Shown: positions 1-7,917, counted from the stretch's first letter. The stretch is 64,000 nt of DNA from DASSFZ01 sp035292585 (GCA_035292585.1 DATDPU010000138.1:1-64000); one strand, 5' to 3'. Numbers and translations are program-made. The notes: generated from the letters alone by a model not told the origin.

Positions 1-114
1 CAGACGGGCTTCTCCGATTTGGTCATGGGCGTCGCTTGCGCCTTGCACAATTGGCGCGTCAGTTTTCGTCAACCCTCAGCCGGTCAGCCCGCCCTGCTCG
101 ATTATTTCCGATAA
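1..114 (+). pseudogene. IS5-like transposase, C-terminal end (cut by window edge)
   Basis: An open frame runs from base 1 to a TAA at 112-114 and ends with residues DLVMGVACALHNWRVSFR. That resembles the tail of HARBI1/Tnp_4-type DDE transposases of the IS5 family, which typically finish with an aliphatic stretch followed by ALHN-R. Only 37 residues are visible, so catalytic residues and integrity of the full gene cannot be judged. The frame stops 23 bases before a CTAG that bounds the adjacent MITE, which fits the right end of an insertion sequence. The family call is by recognition of this tail only. Confidence 0.55.
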
Positions 115-137
115 GGTCTAATTAAGTGGTCGGGGTA
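115..137. mobile_element. Right terminus of the IS5-like element
   Basis: The 20 bases ending with cggggtacta (121-140) are the reverse complement of the first 20 bases of the MITE-2 copy at 30991-31106 (tagtaccccgaccacttaat), and nearly match the copy at 54153-54283. Here the sequence directly follows a transposase stop codon and abuts CTAG (138-141). I read it as the right inverted-repeat end of an autonomous element whose non-autonomous relatives are the MITE-2 copies. Confidence 0.6.
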
Positions 138-271
138 CTAGTGGTCAGTCCACTTGAAAGCGATGGGGCCGTAGCATAGCCCCCTGCTTGCGCCCCTTGC
201 GGGGTCGTGGGCGCCTTCGGCGGGCACAAGGCCCTAGGCTACCCATCAAAATCAACTGGACTGACCACTAG
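138..271. mobile_element. MITE-1, copy a
   Basis: A 134-bp element lies between CTAG tetranucleotides (138-141 and 268-271). Its ends are an imperfect inverted repeat of about 28 bp starting tggtcagtcca. Inside is a second palindrome that starts gtagcatagccccctgc and ends ggccctaggctac. There is no coding capacity. CTAG at both sides fits the YTAR target duplication of IS5-group elements. A second copy is at 30958-31238. It interrupts a lipoprotein gene whose 5' end remains on the minus strand at 272-347. Confidence 0.7.
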
Positions 272-347
272 TCGCAGTGCAACCGCACAGCCCGATCAAT
301 ACAAGACTGATCAGAAGCAGCTTAACCTCTTTCGCTGGACGCACCAT
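252..347 (-). pseudogene. Lipoprotein gene 5' end, truncated by MITE-1
   Basis: On the minus strand a perfect aggagg (352-357) precedes an ATG at 345-347. The frame encodes MVRPAKEVKL, a hydrophobic core, and the lipobox LCGC at residues 20-23: a classic lipoprotein signal peptide. Eight residues later it enters MITE-1 at the CTAG junction and stops at a TGA (252-254) after 31 residues. The mature domain is missing and would lie beyond the insertion, left of this window. Same strand as the ybdK-like gene, so it may have been the distal gene of that operon. Confidence 0.6.
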
Positions 348-362
348 TGGCCCTCCTTTGGA

Positions 363-497
363 TTAGAAGTTCACCTTCAGGTCCATCCCCGCGTACAAGT
401 GCGCCACCTGCGCGGCGTAACCATTGAACGGCAGCGTCGAAAGGATGGGTTCGGGATTTTGACCCAGCAAGCGCATCTCCCGGCCCTTGAGGAGCAC
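363..497 (-). CDS. Possible small protein or C-terminal gene remnant
   Basis: A 44-residue minus-strand frame starts with GTG five bases after the ybdK-like stop and ends at TAA (363-365). It finishes AAQVAHLYAGMDLKVNF. Composition looks protein-like, and a strong ribosome binding site for the next gene follows at once. It could be a small gene translationally coupled to the ligase gene or the residual tail of a longer gene. I do not recognise the family. Confidence 0.3.
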   Translation of the reverse strand: MLLKGREMRLLGQNPEPILSTLPFNGYAAQVAHLYAGMDLKVNF

Positions 498-501
498 TCG
501 T

Positions 502-1599
502 CTAGCCGTGCGTCACGCCCGTTGTCTCTTGGACTAAATGTTGCGCGACCGCAACCCATGACGCTTCGCGCCGGTAGACCTCGCGCTGCCGCTCGGCGCT
601 CGAACCGTGTAGCAGAAGGTCTTCGATGCCGTGCAGCGCCTCAAGGCTGCCCAGCGCGGCGGCGGCTGGCGTGAGCCGTTCAATCAGTTCGGCGATGAGC
701 TCCGGTACGCGGCGCAAGCGATTCGTGTTGAGATCGATCAGGCTGCCGGTTAAGCCGTCGCAGGCCGCACGCCACTTGTTCTCGGCGATGAGATAGCGCG
801 GCGGGAGGGCCGGCGCTTCGCCTTGCCGAATGCGCGCTATCAGGTATTCGGTTAACGCCTGGCACAACGCGGCCAGTGCCAGGACATGATCGGCGCGGGG
901 GGTCATATCGGCGATGCGATATTCGAGCGTGGGCAAGCGCGGATGCGCGCGGATGTCCCACCAGACTTTGGTCGGGTCATCGATCGCGCCGCTGTCAACC
1001 AGCGCCTGGAGCGCGGCGAGATAATTGGCGCCGGAAGCAAAGGCATCGGGAATGCCGGTGCGCGGCAGCTCGGAGAATACGGCGCTGCGATACGACGCCA
1101 TGCCGGTGTCGCGCCCGACCCAAAACGGCGAGCTGGCCGAGAGCGCGAGCAGTAGCGGCAAATAGGGGCGCGCGGCCGTCATCACCGCTACCCGGAGATC
1201 GAGATCGTCGATGCCGACGTGGATGTGCAGCCCGCACGTCAACAGCCGCCGACCCACAATCCGCAGCTCGCTATCGAGTTGCCGGTAGCGCGGCAGCTCG
1301 GTCGGCGCTTGATTCACCCAATGCGCCCACGGGTGCGTGGCCGAGGCGACGAGGTTCAGCCCGTGCCGCGCGGCGGCCCGGCGTAATACCGCGCGCTGGC
1401 GCACGAGCGCCTCACGCGCTTCGCCGATGGAGTGACTGATCGGCGTGCGCGATTCGATCTGGCATTGCAGGAATTCCGGCCGGATGCGCTCACCCAGATC
1501 GACGGTGACCGCGCGCAGCACCGTATCGGCTGAGGGATGCAGCTCGCCGCTGGCTGAATCGACCAGGTACAGCTCTTCTTCGATGCCGATTGGGCGCAT
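502..1599 (-). CDS. YbdK-like carboxylate-amine ligase (GCS2 family)
   Basis: The 365-residue product begins MRPIGIEEELYLVD, the acidic EEEL metal/ATP-binding signature of the glutamate-cysteine ligase 2 / YbdK family (COG2170), and has the GLHIHVG motif near residue 130. The length matches the family (about 370). E. coli YbdK has weak gamma-glutamylcysteine ligase activity; in many bacteria the physiological acceptor is unknown, so the substrate is not assigned. Upstream (1611-1648) is a heptanucleotide repeat array. Downstream on the same strand are a small ORF and a truncated lipoprotein gene. Confidence 0.85.
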   Translation of the reverse strand: MRPIGIEEELYLVDSASGELHPSADTVLRAVTVDLGERIRPEFLQCQIESRTPISHSIGEAREALVRQRAVLRRAAARHGLNLVASATHPWAHWVNQAPTELPRYRQLDSELRIVGRRLLTCGLHIHVGIDDLDLRVAVMTAARPYLPLLLALSASSPFWVGRDTGMASYRSAVFSELPRTGIPDAFASGANYLAALQALVDSGAIDDPTKVWWDIRAHPRLPTLEYRIADMTPRADHVLALAALCQALTEYLIARIRQGEAPALPPRYLIAENKWRAACDGLTGSLIDLNTNRLRRVPELIAELIERLTPAAAALGSLEALHGIEDLLLHGSSAERQREVYRREASWVAVAQHLVQETTGVTHG

Positions 1600-1610
1600 A
1601 AACAGGGATA

Positions 1611-1648
1611 AATGCAGAATGATGAATGCAGAATGCAGAAAGCTGAAT
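1611..1648. repeat. Heptanucleotide array (aatgcag type)
   Basis: Five consecutive 7-bp units run aatgcag, aatgatg, aatgcag, aatgcag, aaagctg. It lies directly upstream of the ybdK-like gene. A related aatgaag-type array occurs at 37941-37968 and again at 38801-38842. Confidence 0.8.
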
Positions 1649-1742
1649 TAAAGGCGTTTGGGCACAGAGTATAACACTTTCCTGGATAAAATCGGGCAAA
1701 TAAAGCCTTCCCCAACGGAAGGATACTTGCTCGACATCCGAA

Positions 1743-1913
1743 ATGTATGCTACTATGTGCGGCGTGGATGGGGCAAGCGTACAACCGTCTGAGATTGCCA
1801 CGCAGCCGGACGACGACGAAGTGTGTTGGGTGTGCGGCGGGCCGACCGATAATCGGCAGTGTAAGATCGTGTGCCGCAACTGCGGTTTTATGCGAGATTG
1901 CAGTGACCCATGA
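1743..1913 (+). CDS. Small zinc-ribbon protein
   Basis: A 56-residue product has a zinc-ribbon core: a CWVCGG knuckle at residues 28-33, then CKIVCRNCGF and RDCSDP at the end. The Cys-x2-Cys pairs are as expected for a single structural zinc. Similar tiny proteins with a terminal RDCSDP-like sequence are, in my recollection, widespread but uncharacterised in thermophile-related phyla. The ATG at 1743 is used; a second in-frame ATG at 1755 is possible. The TGA overlaps the ATG of the next gene (ATGA at 1910-1913), so the two are probably translationally coupled. Confidence 0.65.
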   Translation: MYATMCGVDGASVQPSEIATQPDDDEVCWVCGGPTDNRQCKIVCRNCGFMRDCSDP

Positions 1914-2080
1914 TCGACCGGCAAGCGCTCGCGTGGCTGGCTGCCGGAGTGACGACCGTGGCGGTGGCGGCTTTGTTCTTGCGTCGAGCCACGGCCTTCG
2001 AGCGCGTCGGCGGCGAGCAGCGCACGGTGAAGCGCGCTTCGCTGGCGGCGTTTCTGAGTGTGTCAGGGTCGGGCGGTTGA
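1910..2080 (+). CDS. Small single-pass membrane protein
   Basis: This 56-residue protein begins in the ATGA overlap with the zinc-ribbon gene. Residues 6-24 (ALAWLAAGVTTVAVAALF) form one transmembrane helix, followed by a basic, polar tail with FERVGGEQRTVKR. I see no catalytic motif. Its last 18 bases overlap tail-to-tail with the minus-strand gene ending at 2063. Function unknown; coupling suggests it works with the zinc-ribbon protein, perhaps as its membrane anchor (inference). Confidence 0.5.
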   Translation: MIDRQALAWLAAGVTTVAVAALFLRRATAFERVGGEQRTVKRASLAAFLSVSGSGG

Positions 2081-2563
2081 GTCGGGTTGCAGGTAAGTCG
2101 AACGGTGCGTGCGCTCGCTGAATGCCGTATCGTCGAGGCGACCCAACGACCAGGCTTGAACGTCGCTCCAGCGCGCTTCGACGACAAGTCGCAGCCGAGG
2201 TGTGAGCGAGGGATCGGGCACGTCGATCCGAATCGGATCGTAAGGGCCGCAACCGAGTTCGGGCAGCTCGGCCGACACGGCCAAGGCATCCCAGGCATCG
2301 GCCGGATCGGCGCCGCTCAAGCTGAAGTCGATCCCGCCATCGGCATGGATGGCCACGGTCCCGGCGACGGCGTGGGCAGAGAGTGCGCCGGCGGCCGTCG
2401 AACGACACGCTGCACTCGTATCGGGTAGCGCCGAGGGAGCGGTCGAGACCGGTTCGGGCGCAGGCGCCAGCGCCAGCGTGCCCACTGCCAGCAGCAACAC
2501 CACGTTGGCAACACCTAACCCGATGAGGATGCGCCGCTGGCGAGTCGAAAGGGTGGCCCACAT
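2063..2563 (-). CDS. Membrane-anchored extracytoplasmic protein, unknown
   Basis: The 166-residue protein has an N-terminal helix at about residues 12-33 (LIGLGVANVVLLLAVGTLAL), a Pro/Ala/Ser-rich linker and then a roughly 110-residue soluble domain rich in beta-type sequence (SAHAVAGTVAIHADGGIDFSL). Two cysteines (in AACRS and LGCGP) could form a disulphide outside the membrane. I do not recognise the domain. The start ATG at 2561-2563 directly opens the hydrophobic N-terminus. Convergent with the small membrane protein gene. Confidence 0.6.
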   Translation of the reverse strand: MWATLSTRQRRILIGLGVANVVLLLAVGTLALAPAPEPVSTAPSALPDTSAACRSTAAGALSAHAVAGTVAIHADGGIDFSLSGADPADAWDALAVSAELPELGCGPYDPIRIDVPDPSLTPRLRLVVEARWSDVQAWSLGRLDDTAFSERTHRSTYLQPDSTARP

Positions 2564-2651
2564 GCCTCGATCTTAGCATGCGCTTGCGCTCTCGCCAAGC
2601 CGCAATCCCTGCGGGCGGTGAGCGCGTAGCTTTGCGCGATCGAACCAGTTC

Positions 2652-2765
2652 GTTCCGCAGTTGCACTGCGGAACACGGACGGCAGCGCCAGCCGCCGCCC
2701 TGCAGTGGGAGGCAAAGGACGGGCGGCGGTTGTGCGGAACAGCAGTACAACTGCTGTCCGAACTT
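2652..2765. repeat. Palindrome cluster with gcagttgcactgc-type hairpins
   Basis: Bases 2652-2674 form a perfect hairpin (gttccgcagt, 3-nt loop, actgcggaac). Further inverted segments follow, including acagcagt/actgctgt. The same cagttgc/gcaactg hairpin is found inside MITE-2 at about 31030-31070 and 54190-54250. An open frame runs through it upstream of the next gene, but it is repeat-derived and I do not annotate it as coding. Confidence 0.55.
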
Positions 2766-2817
2766 CTGGGCGGTGCTGTCGAAAGCGAGATTGACAGGCA
2801 AGTGCATTCAATGTACC

Positions 2818-3792
2818 ATGCGTCAGCCGCAAGGGGAGACGCCATTGACGCTGGAGCACGTGGTTGGCAGTCGTGAGGTCGAGGCCGCTATTCTCGAAAC
2901 CGTCCTCTACTCCGATCTCTTCGATTACCCGCTAACTGATACTGAAATCGCCCATTACCTCATTCGCGTGAAAGCCGAGGGCGAGGTGGTGCGTGCTTGC
3001 CTTCAAGCCCCGCGCTACCTGAACGGTTACTTGCGGCGGATGGATGACTATGTCATCGCGCGCGAGCGTGAAGCGTTGATCGAGCGCCGCGGCGTGCGGC
3101 GCTCGGCCTCGGCCCGATTGTGGATTCGCGCCCGACGCTTGGTGCGCGTCCTGGCCGTGCTGCCGTTCGTCCGCATGGTGGCCGTGACCGGCGCGCTGGC
3201 GATGGATAATTCGGCGCCCGGCGACGATATCGACGTGATGATCGTCACAGCGCGGGGACGGGTGTGGACGGCGCGCTTATTGGCGGTGGCGCTGGTTGTG
3301 GCGGGTAAGTTGTTCGGCGATACGCTCTGCCCCAACTACGTGATCTCTGAAGATGCGTTGGACGTAAAGCCGCGCGATTTGTTTATGGCGCATGAGTTCG
3401 CGCAAATGGCGCCCTTATATGGTTGGTCGACCTACGAGCAACTGCGGCGCGCGAACTTGTGGGTGTACAAGTACCTGCCCAACGCGTACGCGCCGTTGCG
3501 CCAGGAACGGGAGGTGCGCCCCGGCCGGTTGGGAAGCGCCTTCAAGCGCAGCGTTGAATGGGTGCTGCGCGGCAGGTTAGGTGATGCGCTGGAAAACTGG
3601 GAGATGCGGCGCAAGCAGCGGAAGTTCGCGCGGCAGATTACGCGCGCCTCCAACGCCATCCTCGATCGCGATCACGTCAAAGGGCACTTCACCGACTACG
3701 GGATGCCCGTATTGCAGTTGTACGCCGAACGTTTAGCCCAATTCAAGCTCGCTGATCTTGAGCCAGAACATGAACTTGCGATCCGCCGCTAA
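2818..3792 (+). CDS. Nucleotidyltransferase-like protein
   Basis: From the ATG at 2818 the product is 324 residues. The central segment ALAMDNSAPGDDIDVMIVTA resembles the GS..(D)D.D strand-turn of nucleotidyltransferase-fold proteins, with the carboxylates in DDIDVMIV. An N-terminal alpha-helical region (ILETVLYSDLFDYPLTDTEI) looks like a winged helix. Such proteins are often next to radical SAM genes; the real substrate is unknown. I chose 2818 because the longer frame from 2578 is only palindromic repeat sequence. The 3' end overlaps the next gene by 23 bases. Confidence 0.65.
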   Translation: MRQPQGETPLTLEHVVGSREVEAAILETVLYSDLFDYPLTDTEIAHYLIRVKAEGEVVRACLQAPRYLNGYLRRMDDYVIAREREALIERRGVRRSASARLWIRARRLVRVLAVLPFVRMVAVTGALAMDNSAPGDDIDVMIVTARGRVWTARLLAVALVVAGKLFGDTLCPNYVISEDALDVKPRDLFMAHEFAQMAPLYGWSTYEQLRRANLWVYKYLPNAYAPLRQEREVRPGRLGSAFKRSVEWVLRGRLGDALENWEMRRKQRKFARQITRASNAILDRDHVKGHFTDYGMPVLQLYAERLAQFKLADLEPEHELAIRR

Positions 3793-4777
3793 TCTTCTGG
3801 GCGACCACGTGTATGCCCTGCCGCTGGCGATTCTGTACATCACCGACAAGTGCAACTCGCGCTGCGTCTCGTGCGACTACTGGCGCTTTGGGCAGACGCA
3901 CATGTCGATGGATTTGGTGAGCCGCCTATCCGACGAGCTGCCGCGCAACGGGACACGCTACGTGCTGCTGTCCGGCGGCGAGCCGTTGATGCATCCCCAG
4001 TGGGCGGTGATCGCCGCGACATTCCGGCAGCGCGGCCTGCGGGTGGGGATGGTGACCAGCGGCATCATGCTGCCGAAGTTCGCGCCGGTGGCGGCGGATA
4101 GTATCGACGAGCTGTACATCTCGCTGGATGGCGCGACGCCCGAATCGTATAAGGCGATTCGCGGCGTGGATGGTCTGGCGTTGATCGAGCGAGGGACGCG
4201 CGCGCTGATCGGCCGTTTGCCGATCACGTTCCGCACCACTGTGCAGCGCGGCAATTTTCGTGAAATCCCCGATCTGATCCGGCTGACGCGCGCCTGGGGA
4301 GCGACGCACCATTCCTTCCTGGCAGTCGATGTGACGACGCATGCCGCGTTTGCGCGCCGCGAAGAGTTCGATACGTCGCTGGCGCTTACCCGTGAAGACC
4401 TGGACGAATTCGATCGGGTGCTGGACGAGGTGGAGAAAGAATTCGCCGCCGAGTTCGCGTTGGGCTACCTGGCCGAGTCGCCGGAGAAATTGCGCCGGCT
4501 GCGGCAATACTTCGCCGCGTTGCTGGGTCTGGCCGAATTTCCGTATGTACGTTGTAATGCGCCGCGCTTCTCCACTGTGATCGAGACCGATGGTTCGCTC
4601 CGACCGTGTTACTTCCTGCCGGCCTGGACCCGGCTCGACGGGCAGCCGCTGGCCCAGGCGCTGAATCTTCGCGAAGCGCTCGACCTGCGCCGGCAGCAGC
4701 GGCTCGGCAAACGCGAAGAGTGCGCGCGGTGCGTGTGTTATGCGTATAGGGGTGTGCGGGAGTTGGCGCGTACGTGA
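3770..4777 (+). CDS. Radical SAM protein with SPASM-type C-terminus
   Basis: The 335-residue product has the radical SAM cluster motif CNSRCVSCDYW near residue 30, the GGEP motif (LLSGGEPLMHP) near 70, and a cysteine-rich C-terminal region: YVRCNAPRF, SLRPCYFLP and ECARCVCY, as in SPASM/twitch domains that bind auxiliary 4Fe-4S clusters. It probably modifies a peptide, sugar or lipid precursor by radical chemistry; the substrate is not evident. ATG 3770 is preferred over an upstream TTG. It overlaps the nucleotidyltransferase-like gene, which implies coupling. Confidence 0.85.
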   Translation: MNLRSAANLLGDHVYALPLAILYITDKCNSRCVSCDYWRFGQTHMSMDLVSRLSDELPRNGTRYVLLSGGEPLMHPQWAVIAATFRQRGLRVGMVTSGIMLPKFAPVAADSIDELYISLDGATPESYKAIRGVDGLALIERGTRALIGRLPITFRTTVQRGNFREIPDLIRLTRAWGATHHSFLAVDVTTHAAFARREEFDTSLALTREDLDEFDRVLDEVEKEFAAEFALGYLAESPEKLRRLRQYFAALLGLAEFPYVRCNAPRFSTVIETDGSLRPCYFLPAWTRLDGQPLAQALNLREALDLRRQQRLGKREECARCVCYAYRGVRELART

Positions 4778-4779
4778 TT

Positions 4780-4838
4780 ACCTGTATACCTGCTACCTGT
4801 TTACCCGTATACAGGTAGCAAGTAGCAGGTAAACAGGT
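4780..4838. repeat. Palindromic heptad array (tacctgt/acaggta)
   Basis: Period-7 units (tacctgc, tacctgt, ttacccg) are followed by their complements (gtagcaa, gtagcag, gtaaaca), making a long imperfect hairpin between two radical SAM genes. A related acctgtatac...gtatacaggt palindrome lies at 42015-42064. Confidence 0.75.
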
Positions 4839-4856
4839 TTTATCGGAGCAGTCTTC

Positions 4857-6395
4857 ATGGCTGACATCCTCTTCGGCCAATCGTATTACCTGCGCTTCGA
4901 TCCCAAGCTGTACGCGGCGATGCAGCCCTATCCGCCGCTCGGCGCGTTGTATGCCGCCTCGTACCTGCGGGCGCGCGGCTGGGACGTGGCGCTGTTCGAT
5001 GCGATGCTGGCGGAATCGGAACAGGAATGGGCCGCTGTGCTCGATCGGTATACGCCGCGCTACGCCGTCTTGTTCGAGGACAACTTCAACTACCTGAGCA
5101 AGATGTGTTTGCTGCGCATGCGCGCAGCGGCCTTCACGATGATCGACATGGCGAAAACGCGCAGCTGCACCGTGATTCTGTGCGGCGCGGACGTGACCGA
5201 TCACTCGCCCAAGTATTTCGAGCACGGCGCCGATTTTGCGCTGCTCGGCGAGGGCGAGGAAACGCTGGGCGAGCTGCTGGATCGGTTGTCGGGGCGAACT
5301 GACACACCGCTTGAAAATATTCTGGGACTCGCCTATCCCATTTCGGATGTCGGATTTGGGAATGCGGATTCCGCAATCCGCAATCCGCAATCTGCAATCC
5401 GGATTAATCCCCGCCGTCCCGATATCACCCAACTCGACGAGTTGCCTTTCCCGGCCTGGGACCTGGTCGATATCCCGCGCTACCGAAAAGTCTGGCGCGA
5501 GCGCCACGGCTACTATTCGATGAACATGGTCACCACGCGCGGCTGCCCGTATCACTGCAACTGGTGCGCCAAGCCGATCTGGGGCCAGCGCTACAACTCG
5601 CGTTCACCGGAAAATGTCGCCGCCGAGATGAAGTGGCTCAAGGAAACCTATCGACCCGATCACATCTGGTTTGCCGACGACATCTTCGGCCTCAAGCCGG
5701 GCTGGATCGAGCGCTTCGGCAAATTGGTGAAGGCGCAGGACGCCGCGATTCCATTCAAGTGCTTATCGCGGGCTGACCTGATCAAACCCTCGGTGGTCGA
5801 GGGGTTGAAGGCAGCCGGTTGCCAGATCGTGTGGATGGGCGCCGAGTCGGGGTCGCAGAAAATTCTTGACGCGATGGACAAAGGCACGAACGTGCCGCAA
5901 ATCTATGAAGCGCGCCGGCTGTTGGGCGACGCGGGTATCCGGGTTGCCTTCTTCTTGCAGTTTGGCTACCCCGGCGAGACGCGCCGCGACGTCGAGCGCA
6001 CGTTGCAGCTGGTACGTGAAACAATGCCCGACGACATCGGCATCTCGGTCTCGTATCCGCTGCCCGGCACCAAGTTCTACGAGCGAGTGAAATCGCAGCT
6101 GGGCCAGAAGCAGAATTGGGTCGATAGCGATGACCTGGCGATGTTGTACCAGGGTCCGTTCCCGCAGCCGTTCTATCGCATGCTGCATCGCGTCGTCCAC
6201 GGCGAGTTCCGCATGCGCCGCGCCGGGCTGGCGCTCAAGCGCGATCTGCTGCGCCCGTTGCGCTGGCGGATGCGCCACCTGCGCCTGCTCGCGTCGCTAC
6301 CCTACCATTGGCTCAGTTGGAAAATCAACCGCCTGCGCCTGAACCGAATCGAGCGGAGCGCCGCTTCACCTGCGTCGGCTTTAGAGAGTCGGTAG
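4857..6395 (+). CDS. B12-binding-type radical SAM protein A1
   Basis: The 512-residue protein has an N-terminal Rossmann region of cobalamin-binding type (PYPPLGALYAASYLRARGWDV, then a GEGEETL loop), the radical SAM motif CPYHCNWC near residue 230, and the usual GAESGSQ and FGYPGE motifs. This is the architecture of BchE/methyltransferase-class B12 radical SAM enzymes, although a DxHxxG cobalamin-ligand motif is not visible. It is a paralogue of the gene at 8872-10263. The inter-domain linker contains an in-frame heptad palindrome (5344-5404). Confidence 0.87.
   Translation: MADILFGQSYYLRFDPKLYAAMQPYPPLGALYAASYLRARGWDVALFDAMLAESEQEWAAVLDRYTPRYAVLFEDNFNYLSKMCLLRMRAAAFTMIDMAKTRSCTVILCGADVTDHSPKYFEHGADFALLGEGEETLGELLDRLSGRTDTPLENILGLAYPISDVGFGNADSAIRNPQSAIRINPRRPDITQLDELPFPAWDLVDIPRYRKVWRERHGYYSMNMVTTRGCPYHCNWCAKPIWGQRYNSRSPENVAAEMKWLKETYRPDHIWFADDIFGLKPGWIERFGKLVKAQDAAIPFKCLSRADLIKPSVVEGLKAAGCQIVWMGAESGSQKILDAMDKGTNVPQIYEARRLLGDAGIRVAFFLQFGYPGETRRDVERTLQLVRETMPDDIGISVSYPLPGTKFYERVKSQLGQKQNWVDSDDLAMLYQGPFPQPFYRMLHRVVHGEFRMRRAGLALKRDLLRPLRWRMRHLRLLASLPYHWLSWKINRLRLNRIERSAASPASALESR
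5344..5404. repeat. In-frame heptad palindrome inside radical SAM gene A1
   Basis: Units of 7 bp (cggattt-like) are followed by ccgcaat, ccgcaat, ccgcaat, ctgcaat (5371-5398), so that the two halves are complementary. The reading frame continues through it and encodes GNADSAIRNPQSAIR, a low-complexity linker. Confidence 0.8.
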
Positions 6396-6483
6396 GAAGT
6401 GATCCACGAATCTCACGAATCTGCACGAATGAGATTCGCTCTCATTCGCGTTATTCGCAGATAGTCTTTTTGGAGAAGTGCTC

Positions 6484-7917
6484 ATGCGCCGCAAGGTGGT
6501 CTTGTATAACCCGCGCGCCGTATTCTGGACGATGCCGCTGGCGCTGATCGCCGTTGGCTCGGCGCTCGATGGATCGAAGTACGAGGTGGTGATCGTCGAC
6601 GGGCGGCTCGAACCCGACCCGATCCGTTTACTCCTCCAACACCTCGACGATCGCGCGGTCTGCCTCGGCGTCACGGTGTTGACCGGCGCGCCGATCCGCG
6701 ATGCGCTCAAAGTCTCGCGGGCCGTCAAACAGGCGCGGCCTGACCTGCCAATCGTGTGGGGCGGTTGGCACCCGTCGTTGTTCCCCGACCAATGCCTGAC
6801 CGAGCCGAGCGTCGATGCGGTCGTCATCGGTCAAGGCGAAGAGACGTTTGCCGCAATTGTCGATCGCCTGGCCGAGCGCCAATCGCTCGAAAGCGTCCCC
6901 GGTTGCGCCTACCGACCAGATTCAGCCATCAGCCATCAGCCATCAGCCATTGGTAATCCCCCACGTCCCTTCCGCGATGTCACTACGCTCCCCGCACACG
7001 ACTACACGCTGGTGAACGTCGAGCATTACTTTGCTTCCAAGCGCAAGCGGCAATTCGATTACATCTCGTCGCAAGGCTGTCGCTTTCGCTGCACCTTCTG
7101 CGCCGACCCGACCGTGTTCAAGCGGGGCTGGTATGGCCTGGAGCCGGCGCGCATGGCGCGCGAACTGGCCGAACATCGCCGCGCGTATCGCTTCGAGGAA
7201 ATTGCTTTCCAGGACGAGACGTTCTTCACCAGCCGCGCCCGCGTCGCCGCCGTGGCCGATGCCTTTCTCGTCGCCGGACTGAACGTGGCCTGGACTGCGA
7301 CGATGCGCGCGGATCAAGGCGAACGCCTGGACGATGCGCTGTTGGCGCAGTGCAAACGATCGGGCTTGAAGCGGGTGATGATCGGCGTCGAGTCAGGCTC
7401 GCCGGACATGCTCAAGCGCATCAAGAAGGACATCACGCTTTCACAGGTGTTCGACAGCGCGGCGAAGATCGCGCGACACGGCATCGGCGCGATTCTGAAT
7501 TTCATCGTCGGTTTTCCCGGCGAATCGGATGAGAGCGTGCAAGAGACGCTGAATGTTGCCGCACGCTTGCGCGCATTGAGTCCCGATTTCGAGGCGGCCA
7601 TCTTTTACTTCCGGCCGTATCCCGGCAATCCGATCGCCGAGGAACTGTTGCGTGACGGCTACCAGTTCCCGTCGACGCTGGAAGCCTGGGCCGACTTCGA
7701 CTACATCGGCGGACGCGAGGAGTGGGTCACACGCGCGCAGTGGCAGCGCATCGAGCGTTTCAAGTTCTACCAGCGCTACGCCTTCGGCCACAATCGGCAC
7801 ATGTTGCGCTGGCCGTTGCACTGGCTTAGTCGCTGGCGCGTCGATCGGCACTTTTACTCGTTTCCGGTCGAGAAGACGATTGTGGAGCGGTTGCGCCCGG
7901 CGCAAAGGCTGAGCTAG
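6484..7917 (+). CDS. B12-binding-type radical SAM protein B1
   Basis: The 477-residue product starts MRRKVVLYNPRAVFW with a ggag upstream; the frame from 6478 begins at a GTG two codons earlier. It has a cobalamin-type Rossmann domain (VWGGWHPSLFPDQ and GQGEETF), CRFRCTFC near residue 200, and GVESGSPDML and FIVGFPGES motifs. It is paralogous to the protein encoded at 11915-13393, which shares the opening LYNP and the IVDG strand. A heptad array lies in frame in its linker (6923-6950). It probably acts in the same pathway as its neighbours. Confidence 0.87.
   Translation: MRRKVVLYNPRAVFWTMPLALIAVGSALDGSKYEVVIVDGRLEPDPIRLLLQHLDDRAVCLGVTVLTGAPIRDALKVSRAVKQARPDLPIVWGGWHPSLFPDQCLTEPSVDAVVIGQGEETFAAIVDRLAERQSLESVPGCAYRPDSAISHQPSAIGNPPRPFRDVTTLPAHDYTLVNVEHYFASKRKRQFDYISSQGCRFRCTFCADPTVFKRGWYGLEPARMARELAEHRRAYRFEEIAFQDETFFTSRARVAAVADAFLVAGLNVAWTATMRADQGERLDDALLAQCKRSGLKRVMIGVESGSPDMLKRIKKDITLSQVFDSAAKIARHGIGAILNFIVGFPGESDESVQETLNVAARLRALSPDFEAAIFYFRPYPGNPIAEELLRDGYQFPSTLEAWADFDYIGGREEWVTRAQWQRIERFKFYQRYAFGHNRHMLRWPLHWLSRWRVDRHFYSFPVEKTIVERLRPAQRLS
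6923..6950. repeat. In-frame heptad array (cagccat x4)
   Basis: Four perfect tandem copies of cagccat lie within the linker between the B12-type and radical SAM domains, encoding SAISHQPSAI. The paralogue at 11915-13393 has no such array at the equivalent place. Confidence 0.85.

Noticed and set aside
1356..2807. Long minus-strand frame of 483 codons
   Set aside because: It overlaps the ybdK-like gene and two small genes in other frames; composition is arginine-rich, typical of an antisense shadow in GC-rich DNA.
2578..2817. N-terminal extension of the nucleotidyltransferase-like gene
   Set aside because: The 80 extra codons are encoded by palindromic repeats; ATG 2818 gives a normal protein start.
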